A DNA stretch of 64,000 bases from Prinia subflava (GCF_021018805.1 NC_086248.1:27102922-27166921), one strand, 5' to 3'. Counted from the first letter of the stretch, positions 11,696 to 24,667 are shown. The notes: generated from the sequence alone by a model not told the origin. A program made the numbers and translations.

Positions 11696-14004
11696 CTGAT
11701 CAAAGCTGGCATGATTTGTACAACAAAGGAAATTTTAAAAGAATATGAAGCAATACAAACCACTCAGTACTATCAGCTATCAGATTCCCTGGAGGCTTCA
11801 GGAAAAAAGCATTATACAGGCAAGTTTTCAAATATATTTTTAGTTCACAGTGGGTAGGACACATCCTTGTTTAAAGTAGACTTTAGGTCTTTCAGTGATA
11901 AAAAGTTACAATGCAATAACTTATGTGATAGTACAACCTGTATGTTGTACTTAGCTGGCAGACAGGAATCTGTATTTGTCAGCATATGTGAGAGAGAGAC
12001 TTTGTGCTAAATCAACATTTATATAATTGCTGGGCTATAGACAGTTCTTTGCCAATCATTATGTACATCTTAGGATATGTGCCATAGATCATCTTCTCTT
12101 TTGATCAAAATAACAAGTGATTAAGCCTTTACATCAACATCGATGAAATTAATGTCCTCATCCATCTTCACAGTACAGAAGAGCTAGAAGATGCTGAAAA
12201 GTCAGTTAGATCTGTGCATTGCTACTGAATAACTTAAAAATCTGCGTGAGAATTTAGCTAGGCTGACAATATAACTGATAAAACATACATGGATAATAAA
12301 GAGATGAATTCGAGTTCTGTTTTGGGACATTAAAACCTCATCATTCATTATTTTGAATGCAAGTATGTTCTATTCATTTTTTCAAAACTAGTTTTATGTA
12401 ATGTGCAGAAGTTAAGAAACTTGCAGTCATCAGAATAAGCATCTCAATGCTTCCCATATGAGTCTGTATGAATTATTTTGCTGACATAAAGTGACAGAAT
12501 ATGATTTTGACTACTGAGAAAAACAACACAGCCGGATGTTTTTTTTAAGAAAAAAACACACTTTTCCAGGTATCTCTATGTCAGGTAATAGACTGCTGCA
12601 ACCTATTTTCACTGACCAGATAATATATACATACATGACTGAAATGAAGGCTGATGAAACATTACATGGACCTGCTCCAGAAAAATGGGAACAGTACCAC
12701 CACAATGTATAAAGCTAAAGGCTAAGAGTAACATGTTTTGTCAGAGAATCTATGTTGATATTGCTAAGGCCTTCAAGCAAAAATTGATTGAAAAAAGAGA
12801 CTGCAGTGAAAAGTGTAAAATATTTTTACGGCATTTATCTTACTAATTGGCTGCAAAATAGCATGATAATTTACAGTGGCTAAAAATTATGACGCCTTCA
12901 AAACGTGAGACTAATTTTTTCATGAAGAAGCCATAAAACTGAATTTTCCCATAGTGAATTAGTAATGGCTCTGTAAAAACATATCTGGAAACACAGGAAA
13001 CAGTTTGAGATTTAGGCTATTCTGATGGAAATCTGGCACTGCAGAGCTTTGCAGTGAGGGGGCGTTGAGAAAGAATAAGACTTACAGATTTACAGGACTT
13101 GTGGTGGTGATGTGTAGATGAAACTGTCCAATTTTTGTGAAAAAAAGTGTTTGTGGACTAGTTCTGTTTTTATTTTATATATATATATTTAATATTCTTC
13201 TGGAAAAGCCTAGTAACACATAGGCTGCAATCAATTATCTAAGCAAATATAACTACTGCTTCCACCTGGATGTTGATGATGTAGTTTAGAGTTGTTTTTT
13301 TAAGTCTGACCTATTATGTGAAGACAGCCAGCACAATATTAATTTGTGGGGATGAAGCCAAGTGAAATAGCACATGTTTACATTAAGAAAGTATCTACCT
13401 TGCCTTGGTCTTCTGCTTAGCTCTTTTCTCTCACATAGATGATAGGTAGTTTGGTGTAAAGGCCTTTAATGTTATAACTTACTTCATTGCAACTTATGAG
13501 TATGATACAGAGTCTCTCCTGCCAGGAAATGCTAATTTATTGATTTTACTGCTGTGGACAAGTCAGCAGTGACACCATTGCCTTTTACTTCTTATGGTTT
13601 CCTTAGCAAATATATTACCATGTTAACCTTCTGTTATTAATTTCTTTATGTTTTAACTAAGCATATTAATTTACTTTTGCTTCTTTATTAGAGATTATTC
13701 AACTCTTAAATTATTTTTAATGTATTCTAAAACATCAACAAGTTCTTAGAAAATTCTTGATTTCCTTTACAGCACTCTGTTACAGTAATCCTTAGTTGTA
13801 TAATTTGTTGTATATATAAATACTTCATTTTCAGTATTTCTTTCCCTCTGATCATTTTAACTGCCATTAAAACTTCTGCTTCATATCTCTTTTTTCCAAT
13901 TAGTATGCCTTGAGGCTTCATATGAGACTGCTATTGAGTGAGCTGAATTGAAAATATTATATGGTATTAGAGGGAGCACATTATACTGTATACGGTATAT
14001 TGTT
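11696..14004. other. EYS intron, no gene seen
   Basis: AT-rich intronic sequence. Short ORFs such as 12511-12705 and 13727-13921 (minus) have no recognisable features. A short TA run lies near 13178-13190. Confidence 0.6.
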
Positions 14005-14377
14005 CAGTCTGGAGAAGAGGAGATTGGGGGTAGACCTGGTTGTGACCTTCACCATCCTCATGTAGGGAAGTGGAGGGGCAGGCACTGATCCCTTCATTTT
14101 TTGACCAGTGAGAGGACTTGAGGAAATGACATGAAGTTGTGTCAGGAGAGGTGCAGGTTGGACATCAAGAAAGGTTTCTCACCCAGAGGGTGGCTGGGTG
14201 CTGGAACAGGCACCCCAGAGCACCAAACCTGAGAGAGTTCAAGAAGCATTCGGACAGTGCTCTCAGACACAGGGTGAGATTCTTGGGGTGTCCTCTGCAG
14301 GGTCAAGAGTTGGACGTGATGATTTTGACAGGTAACTCTCAGCTCAGAATATTCTATGGTTCTATGATCCTGAAAAT
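14005..14377 (+). mobile_element. CR1 LINE 3' end
   Basis: It has GTCTGGAGAAGAGGAGATTG, GTGCAGGTTGGACATCAAGA, AAAGGTTTCTCACCCAGAGG, GGTGCTGGAACAGGCACCCC, AGAGTTGGACGTGATGATTT and the terminal ATATTCTATGGTTCTATGAT. This is the sense-strand CR1 3' end. The 80-codon ORF at 14139-14381 lies in this repeat and is not a gene. Confidence 0.85.
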
Positions 14378-14929
14378 GTAATGCTACTTGATGGCAAAAA
14401 ATTGCATCAGCAATCCTAAAGTAAATAAATCAAGAAAGAATGAGTAGTTCTTTTCTGGTTGTTTAGTGGCTACTTATGCAGCTAAATTTGCTTCACGGGA
14501 ATGCATGAACTAAAAGAGTTTTTTGGATTGCAGAGCCCCATAACCTCTTAAAAATACTACAGTGTAGACTCACTTTTATAACAATATACAATCTACATTT
14601 TTGAAGACGTGGGATACCTTTGAATAGGCAGGGCAAAAGTATTATTTCCAGAATGATGATTGATTTGGACTTTAAACTAGAAACCAACAGAGGAGTGAGA
14701 GTTACCAGCAGCCTGTACGGGAGTGACAGACAGGGTTGACTAGAGTCTGAAGTGATGTGAATGAAATGGGAACACAAAATCAATAAACATGGCTTAAGCA
14801 AGACCACCTCCAGCATTTGCATGAAAGCAAAAGTGCCTACAAAACACTCTTATGGAAAAACGAGACTGTTTTTGGAAATCAGCACACCGAGGCGTTTTAT
14901 TTCAGGGACCTCTGCAAATGAAGAATAAC
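14378..14929. other. no gene seen
   Basis: Sequence between two CR1 pieces. The minus-strand ORF at 14493-14822 (109 codons) has no recognisable domain. Part of this stretch could be decayed CR1. Confidence 0.4.
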
Positions 14930-15500
14930 ATGAGAAACTGGAGATCTTTTTGCTGTTGTAGGACTACAATCTTGTTGGTATCACAGAGACTTGGTTAGAT
15001 GGTTTGTTTAATGAATGCTTCAATGGAGAAATACAGGCTCTTTAGGACTGTCAGGGCAGACAAGGATGAGAAGTTGCTCTCTATGTGAGCAAAATGCAGA
15101 AACGAGGAGCTCCACGTGGATATGGACAATAAGCTGACTAAGAGCTTATGTGTGAGGATGAAAGTGCAGAGTGGTATAGGTGACATGTGTGTGGCTGCTA
15201 CAGACTGGCTGACCAGGAAGAACAGGTGGGTGGTGCCTTCTCTGGACAGAGAGAAGCAGTCTTGTGTTCACAGGACTTCGACCTCATAGGGAACGTCAAC
15301 TACACTGATATCTGCTCAAAGAACAGTATAGCAGGGCAGGAGCAATCCAAGAGGTCCTGAAGGAGTGTTAATGACAACATCCTGACCCAAGTCATAGAGG
15401 GGCAGTGAGGACAGATGTCCTGATGGACTTCATACTGACAAAGAAGGATTGGCTTGCTGCCATAAGGTTTCTTCTTGGTGTGCCGAGCGTTCATGTTGAA
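14930..15500 (+). pseudogene. CR1 LINE ORF2 endonuclease fragment, decayed
   Basis: Frame fragments match the CR1 ORF2 apurinic-endonuclease region in order: ITETWLDG near 14977-15000, then an 'ALYVS' stretch near 15075-15090, an 'LADQEEQ' stretch near 15205-15225, a 'DFDLIGNVNYTDIC' stretch near 15275-15315 (the GDFN catalytic region, altered), and 'NDNILTQVIEG' near 15370-15402. There are several stops and frameshifts, so it is inactive. No CR1 3' end follows, because an LTR-like element begins directly after it. Confidence 0.75.
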
Positions 15501-15514
15501 GCAGAGATGTGCAG

Positions 15515-15793
15515 TCTCTTGTGCTTGTTAATGTAAACACTGGCCATGTTTTGCTAACTGTCTTTCATTGTTTACATATTTCTAGTTGGGAGGAGAAAGG
15601 TGATTGACAGTTGGCTTGGCCAGTGTGGTGGGGAGGTGGGAATTCCATCCTCCAATCCATGGGCATCATAGGAAATGTATAAAAGTGGTTTTGTAAATAA
15701 ACTCCGGGGTTTCCTGCTTCCTGCCCTGCTCTGCTCTGCACCCAGAACTGTCTCCCGAGTCTCTCTCTTGCTGGTCAGGCCCCGCGGTGATAA
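15515..15793 (+). mobile_element. LTR with TATA box and poly(A) signal
   Basis: TATAAAA lies at 15678-15684 and AATAAA at 15696-15701, followed by a CT-rich U5-like stretch (CTGCCCTGCTCTGCTCTGC). This is compact LTR promoter/poly(A) architecture. Downstream, TTGGCTAACTGGGGATTTGA at about 15794-15813 may be the degraded start of a primer-binding site or leader, which would make this a 5' LTR remnant. The ends are not certain. Confidence 0.6.
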
Positions 15794-16655
15794 TTGGCTA
15801 ACTGGGGATTTGAAGGCTGAAGGCAGGAAGTCCTCCAAACAGTTTATGATTTGAAGAGATTATTATTTTTTTAATACCTATATTTCTTTAGTCTTCCAGG
15901 TCACCCAGGTCTTCCTGTAAAACTTTTCTAATTCCCTTTTTGTTGAAGGAACATCCTAACTGGTATATTTAGCAAATTTCATTACTACAGCTTTAACTTC
16001 GTTACTCAAGTTGCAATAATTGTTGTTGTCATTGTTGACCATCTGTCATGCATATTTGCACACCTCACTTTCCTAGCAACCTGTCTTCACCAGTAGGTGT
16101 AAATTTCCAAATGTAATCACCATTCTATGTGGATGTCTGATACAAATCGATAAATCACAATATTTTAAACAGTTATAGATTAATGTGGTATTTGATTGCA
16201 AGAGAGTTTTCACCAGAAGCTTCACCATATTAAGTAGGTGAAGCTTATACATTTTCCTATGAGAAGCTGCAGTAAAATCTGTGGATATAGAATAGCTTAA
16301 CATGGTAATGTGCACTTTTATAAAAACATAAGCAGTCAGGTACTATGATTTCTACTGTTTTGCATAACATTTTTGCTGTTGTAGGTCCTATCAATAAACT
16401 TCACTGCTGCATACAGGTAGGGATCTTATAAAAGAAAAGCTTTATAAAATCAGGGCTTAGGCCTGTTACTTTTTTAAGTACAGCTGAACAGCTAGCTAAG
16501 TTCCCATGTGAAAGAATCTTGAAAATGAAAGTCAGTTAACACAACAATTAGTCTTGTGAAAAAAAAAAAAAAAGTTTGCACCTGTAAAAACAATAAATCT
16601 ATCTCATGAGAATCAGTGAATAAAATATGTAAACAATCCAGGAATAGAGAGATTT
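15794..16655. other. no gene seen
   Basis: AT-rich. A leftover of the upstream element may extend to about 15840. A poly-A run lies at about 16559-16574. Confidence 0.5.
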
Positions 16656-16826
16656 GATGGACAGGTAAAATGCCATTTACTAACCAATTTACTGAGTGGC
16701 AAGAAAACTACTAGCCAATTGAACATGAGGTCTGTGAAAACTCTATAAAAATGAGTTACGTGAATAAAGAATTGGCTTTTTCTGCCTGAAGAAGCTGAGT
16801 CCTGTCTGCTTGTAACTACAACAATT
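16656..16826 (+). mobile_element. LTR-like fragment with TATA box and AATAAA
   Basis: TATAAA at 16744-16749 is followed by AATAAA at 16763-16768, then GAAGCTGAGTCCTGTCTGCT and TGTAACTACAACA. The spacing is the same promoter/poly(A) arrangement as in the LTRs at 15.6 and 60.7 kb. The left end is a guess (TGATGGACAGG near 16656), and no target duplication was found. Confidence 0.5.
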
Positions 16827-19684
16827 CCTTTTCCATGAAATCTGAGTTTGATTATTTTCTGTTTCTATGTCCTGCATATTATAATAGGATACATCAACGT
16901 GGTATCTAACATATTATTCATTTATGCACACAAAATTACAGTGAGGCTACAGTTGTCCAGTGAATAAACAGGAATTCATGTCAAAACACCTGAGCTGTAT
17001 TCTTGTCTCGTACAGTGTCCTAATGAATGACTTAGGAGGTTCAGACTTGGTTTCCTGGGATTCAGCTGACATTATTTCAGTCATAAAATCTTTGGAGAAG
17101 ATATATTTTTCTTGCGTAGTCCTTAGTACAACAATGACTGAAGTTGCAGCTAGAATTAATGTAAGAGTGATATCCTCTATTTTTTCAATTTCACAGTAAT
17201 CTATCTTATTCTGTTTTCTTCCTTCTCAGTATGAATTTCATAAGCTATTACTGTCAATCCACTGTGAAATAGTAACAGTAACTTTTTATTTGTGTTCATA
17301 AACTAGGGATTTGATTTCAAACTTTTTTTCTTTTAGAAATTTCCTACTTGCTTAATGCTGAGAATTTGAAACAGTCTTCTGTTCAAAGTGGAAGTAACTT
17401 TATTGGCTATGTCACTTTCATTATTTCCTGCAGAATTTGTCTTCTTTCTAGAATGTATATTATTTTTAATATTTGGTTTATCAGAGTTTGTAAGATGTCA
17501 GTATGCTCTCAAAGCTTTCATATCACCTTGTGGGTTTTATTTTTTTCCTCTTAGTAAGTGTAATTTATAACTCTGTAAGTTAAATGGCAGCACAGGCAGA
17601 ACCAAAAAGAAATATTACATCTCCATTTTTTCATCAATATTAACCCAATATATTGCAATGTATGCTTTGTCTTCACCAATACAACAGTGATTGCTAAATA
17701 TGAATAATGACAGTCAAACCATGAGCAATCTCTGTTGTATTATCTACCTGTCTACTCATCCATCACCCCACTATCCAATCACTTCCATAAAAATGAATGG
17801 TGATATATTTTATGGACCTAATGGAGCCTTTGGCATATCTCCCATTTCAGGCCCAGCATTGTGCTGAGGTAGAGCTCTTTTGTTCCTGGTATTTGCTGTG
17901 GTTTATGGTTAACAAAAAATGCCATATTTCAGCAACCTTTCATTCATCAGCCTCATTGACTGCTCCAGATTCCCAACCATAAGCAGTAATAAGAACACCC
18001 ACTTTTGCCTTTTTGCAAAGAGTGTTTCTGGTTTTATTTCAACCCCTTCCATTCCTCCTATTTTTATTATCTCTTCTTTTGTTATCAGGTGTTTGGGTTT
18101 GGTTTTTTTTTTCTCTTTGAATAGTAATTATGAAACTTAAAGTATCTTTCTCTAAATTCTCATTTCCATTCAGTTTATAAGCTGATACCACCTTATGACC
18201 CTATATTCTGTGAAGTATCACAAACATTCAACACAGTTTTATATAAACAAATCTCTTTTTCCTGTTTTTTTTTTCTTTTTTTTTGCCACTCCTTCACTAT
18301 GTCCTCTTTTGTAGTCTCATCCTATCTTCTTAAGTTATACAGAAACTTATTATTAAATCTTGGCGTAAAATGCTTTGAATTCTACACAGATCAGAGTTAT
18401 GTGAAACAGTCTGGATAATGTATTTGTAAAGGTCTATTAAGAAAAGAAAACAAGTGTGCTTCTGGCCATATAGAAATGCTCTTGATGCTTTCTACAGCTT
18501 GTCATATTTCATGTTATATATACATATATATATTACTAAAGAAAGATTATTGCACTGATGTGTTTAAAGTTGTAAGAGAAACAGCATTATTTCCCAAAAG
18601 AATCTTTTACAGAACTGGTTATTTCATTAGTAAATACTATTGATGATATTCTTTTCCATAAAATACCTAGCAGATGTTGAGACAATAAACTAAAATTAAA
18701 AATTGGCAAGATTTATGTCCAAACACTTTCTCATTCCCTATTTACCAATTCATTTACACCTTTTGATTAATCTCTTTTTATATTTTTATGAAATGAAACT
18801 CACTGAATTTCTGTATAATAGTTTAGGCAATTAGCTGAAACATACAAGTTATTATTTTGCTTACTGTGATCTTTTTGTTGTCAGTGGAGAGACAGACAAT
18901 TCTAGGGCAGATCAAGCAAGATTAAAATAAATGTCTCCACTGACTTTATATAATGATTTTTTGCTATAATCTGAAATAAACTGCTTTTGAAAACATACCA
19001 AAAATTCCAATAGTGACTCAGATGCTAATTATAATCCGTTGAGAAAGTGATACATATGCAGTGATAAACTTTTAAACACCAGTGCTTTTCGTTGTAAGCT
19101 ATTGCAGATTAGACAGGTATATAAAAGTGAATTATCAGAAGACTTTGGGAGGGGTTCTGGACAGTTCAAAGCAGAGGCTTCAAAAATAGAGAAATATATC
19201 AGACTGCAGTGTGATGCTCATTAATTGGCAAATTGATATAAAATTGTGTAACAATCTCATGAAGCTGTCCATAACTTACAGCATGCCTGGAAGTGTCTTT
19301 ACAGTGCATACAAGACTACATGAAAAAGAACTGATTCTACAGCTCTTGCATATGCAGGCTGACCACTCTGGTATCCTACAATGTATTACTACATACCTAT
19401 TGTTCTATTGTTATTAAAGAAAATTTTATTTAGTATTTGGTCTGAAGCTTTTCTGACTCACTGGTCTCATTACCCATTTTTAATCCCTGTCTGTTTAAAC
19501 CAGATATAACACTTGAGCTAAGTAGACTCAAAATTATATCGCTAACTTTACCTGCTTCAAAAGAAATATAAGCATCTAGGGTTTTTTTCACTTGGAATTG
19601 TTTTTTCTTGGTATAGCAAAAATATTAATACACCTGCACTCAGTGCCATTCTTAGTATACCTTTCCTCCTCACTTTCCTAGGCA
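16827..19684. other. EYS intron, no gene seen
   Basis: AT-rich, low-GC sequence with T-runs near 18101-18111 and 18266-18284. The short ORFs have no recognisable domains. Confidence 0.6.
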
Positions 19685-19990
19685 TCACTTCACTCCAGAC
19701 AGGGAAATACCCTGCAGGGATACACCCTGCAGGAAAATACCTGCTCCAGGACAGTCTTCACCACCAGCTGCAAGGCAGTATCTGCTCTGGTGCCTGCAGC
19801 ACCTCCTCCCCCTTCCTTTACTGGTCTTGACATTCACTGAGCTGTTTTTCACATTTTTTAATTTTGTTACTCTATAAGTGTGCAGCATTTTGTCCTTTCT
19901 CAAGTACATTTCACCCAAGGTGCCCCTACCTCTGCTGAGGGCTTAGCCATGACCTGTAATGAGTGGCTGGAACTGCAGCTTGAACCAGGC
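19685..19990 (-). mobile_element. ERVL-like LTR fragment
   Basis: Read on the minus strand, AGGAGGTGCTGCAGGCACCA, then GAGCAGATACTGCC and GGTGGTGAAGACTGTCCTGG, match in order the block at about 34096-34155 of the LTR at 33.8 kb. The flanking AACAGCTC...CAAGACCAGT block also lines up. It is a diverged partial copy. Confidence 0.65.
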
Positions 19991-20071
19991 ACTCTATATG
20001 ATAAATATGGCTAAGACTCCTGAAAAAAGGGGATGGAGTCTATGGAGTCTAGATTACTTTGTGATATCTTA

Positions 20072-20076
<5 letters not shown>

Positions 20077-20124
<48 letters not shown>
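20077..20124. repeat. poly-T tract, 48 bp
   Basis: 48 uninterrupted T. It sits between an ERVL-like fragment and a CR1, with no SINE head attached on either side. Confidence 0.95.
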
Positions 20125-20129
<5 letters not shown>

Positions 20130-20232
20130 TACATCCTCTTAATCAATAATGGTATCAAGTAACAGTCTCCTCTTTTGCACATATGAAAACTCTTTGTAAA
20201 GATGGTGTTTTCTTTACTCCTAGTTAAATGAG

Positions 20233-20682
20233 ATTCTTAGAATCATATAATCATAGAATATGCTCAGTTGGACCCATCAGGATCACTGAGCTCAATTACT
20301 GGCCCTTCAAAGGACAGCCCAAGAATCACAACATGTACCTAAGAGCGAGGTACAAACATTTCTTGAACTCTGTCAGGCTGGGTGCTGTGACCATGTGTCT
20401 GGGAAGCCTTCTACAGTGCCCAGCCTCTGGGTGAAGGAGCTTTTCCTGATATCCAGCCTAAACCTCCCCTGACTCAGGTTCAGGTTATTCCTCAAGATCT
20501 GTCCCTGGGCACAAGAGCGCTGAAATACCTGCCCCTCCTCATGGGGAAATTGTAGACTGCAGTGAGGTCTCCCCTCAGTCTCCTCATGTCCAGGCTAAAC
20601 AAACCAAGTAACCTCAACTCCTCCTCAGATGGCTTCCCCTCAAGGTTCTTTACCATCCTCATGGCCCTCCTTTGGACAGATT
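20233..20682 (-). mobile_element. CR1 LINE 3' end, ~450 bp
   Basis: On the + strand it begins with the antisense 3' tail (TAGAATCATATAATCATAGA) and continues through GTCAGGCTGGGTGCTGTGAC, GAAGGAGCTTTTCCTGATAT, CCAGCCTAAACCTCCCCTGA, GAGGTCTCCCCTCAGTCTCC and CATGGCCCTCCTTTGGACAG. This is the CR1 3' end antisense. Confidence 0.9.
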
Positions 20683-21814
20683 TATGTTTTTGTATTCATC
20701 TGTGTTACAAGCTGTAGTTGCATCACCTGTACTACCATTATTCACACTCTTCTTGCTTTAAAAGATTTACAAATGTTGATTTTTTTTGTTTTCTATCATA
20801 CATGGAATCTGATTCTGATCAGATTAGGAACAGAAATTTTAAAAAAAGAGTTAATGAATTATGCTTACATCTGAAATATCCATCAGTTTTGTGCTCTTTT
20901 TACATACTGCAATGTATTTTGGCACTTCACAGTTCCTATTATTTTCCAAAATCTAAATTTAATAAAAAAGCATAATGTAACATTTTTTCAGGAAAGTCTG
21001 TTTTCCAGAGGACCATTTGTATAAATGTTAATTGTATTAAGATATTAACCATGTTCTTCTACTTCATGCTTTTGAGGACTCATGGTAATATTTTATATAG
21101 TAAGGCCTTTATCAACAAATATCTCTTTTAATTCCAGTGAATAAAACTATTTAAAATCATTTATGGAAAAATATAATTTAAATATGTACTTTAGTCCAAA
21201 GCACATTATCAGTGTCAAATGAAATAATTTTTTCAGTACAGCTGAGTTACTTTTTAAGTTGGAAAAGAAAAAGACGCCTGAATTGTCAGAAGGTAAAATA
21301 AGACAATATGAGATTTTTAGAGTATTTAAAGTGCAAAACAGTAAATGGGTTAGACCTTATTAGTTATACTAAATCTATTTTATCTTTTTCATTACAAAAA
21401 AATAGACCTTTTGCATACTTGAATGCACTTGCTATGGAGTAATTTGCAAATGAAATCTAAAGATGGGAAATTAACTGATCAGATATATTACTCTGCATAA
21501 TTAATGAAAATATGATACTGTAGTCATCATCAGTTGATACTTGCGCTGAGACTTTTCAGCCACTTGTCTGACTGGAACTGTGGCATTTTTAGGAACAGGA
21601 CATCTTCCCAGCAATATTGAGGATTGCAGAAGGTACCTCATTATACAAATCTTGTACACAAGTTTTGTTACAGGATGACAAAATGAACACTATAATGATC
21701 TGATGAACAGATGGGTACCATTAGCTTGCAATCAGCTTTGATGTCATAGTGAGGCCTCTGAGACATCACCTAATCTTCCCAACCTTTCTCCCTCTCTACC
21801 CATCTTCTTTCTTA
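20683..21814. other. EYS intron, no gene seen
   Basis: AT-rich unique-looking sequence up to the TTCC microsatellite. Confidence 0.6.
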
Positions 21815-22536
21815 CTTCCTTCCTTCCTTCCTTCCTTCCTTCCTTCCTTCCTTCCTTCCTTCCTTCCTTCCTTCCTTCCTTCCTTCCTTCCTTCCTTCCT
21901 TCCTTCCTTCCTTCCTTCCTTCCTTCCTTCCTTCCTTCCTTCCTTCCTTCCTTCCTTCCTTCCTTCCTTCCTTCCTTCCTTCCTTCCTTCCTTCCTTCCT
22001 TCCTTCCTTCCTTCCTTCCTTCCTTCCTTCCTTCCTTCCTTCCTTCCTTCCTCCCTTCCTCCCTTCCTCCCTTCCTCCCTTCCTCCCTTCCTCCCTCCCT
22101 CCCTCCCTCCCTCCCTCCCTTCCTCCCTTCCTCCCTTCCTTCCGCCCTTCCTTCCTTCCGCCCTTCCTTCCTTCCGCCCTTCCTTCCTCCCTCTCTTCCT
22201 TCCTCCCTCTCTTCCTTCCCTCCCTTCCCTCCCTTCCCTCCCTCCTTCCTTCCTTCCTTCCTTCCTTCCTTCCTTCCTTCCTTCCTTCCTTCCTTCCTTC
22301 CTTCCTTCCTTCCTTCCTTCCTTCCTTCCTTCCTTCCTTCCTTCCTTCCTTCCTTCCTTCCTTCCTTCCTTCCTTCCTTCCTTCCTTCCTTCCTTCCTTC
22401 CTTCCTTCCTTCCTTCCTTCCTTCCTTCCTTCCTTCCTTCCTTCCTTCCTTCCTTCCTTCCTTCCTCCCTCCCTCCCTCCCTCCCTCCCTCCCTTCCCTT
22501 ACTTGCCTCCCTCCTTTCTTTCCTTCCCCTCCTGCT
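21815..22536. repeat. TTCC tetranucleotide microsatellite, ~720 bp
   Basis: Two long near-perfect TTCC blocks (about 21815-22051 and 22244-22465) flank a degenerate centre of CCCT, CCTCC and CCGCC variants. The 3' edge is CCCT-rich. The + strand is entirely pyrimidine over long stretches. The 268- and 254-codon ORFs here (Ser-Phe-Leu-Pro repeats on one strand, Arg/Lys-Glu-Gly on the other) exist only because a 4-bp unit gives a 12-base codon cycle without stops. They are not genes. Confidence 0.98.
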
Positions 22537-24399
22537 TTTATTTCCGCTGATATAGCTCAACTACTTACTGAACTTTACCTCACAGATCTACAGTTTACAA
22601 AGCAATTTCTATGCTGGTGCCTTTTATCACGTGTCACATTTAACTTTTTAGGCATCTAGCTGAGAAACAGACTGGTGCTAAATGAGATGAATCTCCAGAG
22701 CCTTGCAAGTTCAAACTTTGTATTTCTGACAACTTTTTGCATGGGAGACCACAATACGGGTTTACAGGCTTAGCCATTCTGCTAAACATGTTAATAATTA
22801 TGGTATAGTATCTTTAAAGAGGCTGACTTTTGCTCATTTAGGGCCTAAGAATACCTTGTGTTCTCACAGGATAAAGTTGTGCCACCCCTACTTCAGTAAG
22901 ACTAAGGCATTTGGTGTCCTCTGAACAGGGGACACACATGAGGACTTCAGAACACTGAGTTGTTCATCTTGTGTCCCAAGTGTCTGCTCACAAATGTCAT
23001 TAGATGTCATTATTTCATTAGAGGATGAAATACCTCCTTCAGTCATAAACCATCAGAAATATGTAAGAAGAACTGAAACTCCAACTGCAAAGGGTTATTT
23101 TTGTCTTTATCACAACAAGTTAAACTTGCAGTGTTCTGTGTTTCAAATAAGCATAATAATTAATCAAGTGGAAAAATGATTGTATGTTTTCAGCTAGCAG
23201 AAGGAGTTTGGAGAACAACAGAAAATTGAGGGAGATGAAATTATTTGGGTATTTCACTACCATAGACATTCATACCTCAGAGTTTCAGTCACTTTAATAT
23301 CTTCTACAGAGTATTTCTAATTCTGTGTTCAGTGTTATCAGCATCTATTAGCTGATTGCATCTGTAAATATAAAACATCTTTTCTCACTGCCTTTTGCAA
23401 GATCATGCATACGCATTATTTTGTTTTTCTTGAAGAACTATAAAAAAATAAAATTAATGTAATAGAAATTTAAGAATAACTAGTGAACATCTCTAGGGAA
23501 GGACCGACATCCAAAAACTGAGGAGACTTTCTGTCTGTAAGGAGATGGGAAAGATTATCATTCTGATTTGCAGCCTGATAATACAATGCTTTATTCTTAT
23601 ATCTATCATGGGTTAGAATATAAGAACTGTATTACTTAATGTAGTGGAGGTGCTGTAATTTCACAACAAATTCATTCATTTAATGTATCTAGTGTGGATT
23701 ACTCTAATGATTTAATATAGTTAAGATTTGGCAAGAATTACATTGCTTCTCCATACTAAAGTAGCACAATAACTTATGAAAAAATAGATTTAGTTTAATA
23801 GAAATAATCTCAAAAAGTTATTAAGTTATAATTTCATTGCAAAGTATGATATTAATCATCTTGCAGTTAAAAAATTCCTTCCCTGACAAAGAATATTTCA
23901 GAAACTTATTCATATGCAGAAAAGTAAAATACAAGAATCATACATACCTTGTGTTTTCCCAGAGTAATTATACTCATCAGTTTTAAAGTGCTATGAGATA
24001 TTCACTTATTACACTGTTGAGTTGATATACTCAATAAATACGACAATTACTAATAATTCAATTAAATCTAATAATAAAAGGGAAAAAAAGATTGTGAAAT
24101 ATGGAAAGGTTATCAAAACTAATAGGAAGTTTTGAAACGTAGGCTACTGAAGTGTGCAATGAAATCATGCCAGGAGAGTACATTTGAGAAAACTGAAGTC
24201 TGCTTAGGTCAGACAACCTAATTCACGTCATTGGTGTAGTTTTGACAAGATCTCTTCATGTATATCTTTGTCTCTAGCTAAGATGAATTGATCTGCATCA
24301 TCTGGAAGAGTAAATACTAATACTAGAATTATCTAGCACTGAAAAGACAAGTGCCTAAACTCCTTAGCATCAACTGATGTATGAAAAGACTTGTCTCAC
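22537..24399. other. EYS intron, no gene seen
   Basis: AT-rich. Nothing recognisable. Confidence 0.6.
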
Positions 24400-24547
24400 A
24401 TTCTCATCAACTAACTTAAGGACATTCAAGAAATGACTGGATGTGACACTTAGTGCCATGTCTAGTTGACAAGGAAGTGTTTGTTCAAAGGTTGGACTTG
24501 ATGATCTTGTATATCTTTTCCAATCTTAATAGTTCTATGATTCTATG
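24400..24547 (+). mobile_element. CR1 LINE 3' tail
   Basis: GACTGGATGTGACACTTAGT, GCCATGTCTAGTTGACAAGG, AGGTTGGACTTGATGATCTT and AGTTCTATGATTCTATGA: the sense 3' end of a CR1 subfamily with the 'lab-style' terminal octamer repeat. Confidence 0.9.
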
Positions 24548-24667
24548 AAATATATATGAAACATAAAGGAAATGATGTAAAAAAAATATTACCATAACTT
24601 CATTAAAACCCCTGATAAAAATATATAGATTCTTTCTTAACACTAAAAGAATTGCGGCCATTTCAAT

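Noticed and set aside
20077..20124. Poly-T as the tail of a processed pseudogene or SINE on the minus strand
   Set aside because: The adjacent sequences are an ERVL-like fragment and the 3' end of a CR1 whose own tail is different; no retrocopied body is attached.
21749..22560. Long ORFs (268 and 254 codons) on both strands with SFLP and KEGR repeats
   Set aside because: They are produced by the TTCC microsatellite: a 4-bp unit read in threes cycles through four sense codons. No domain, splice or start evidence.
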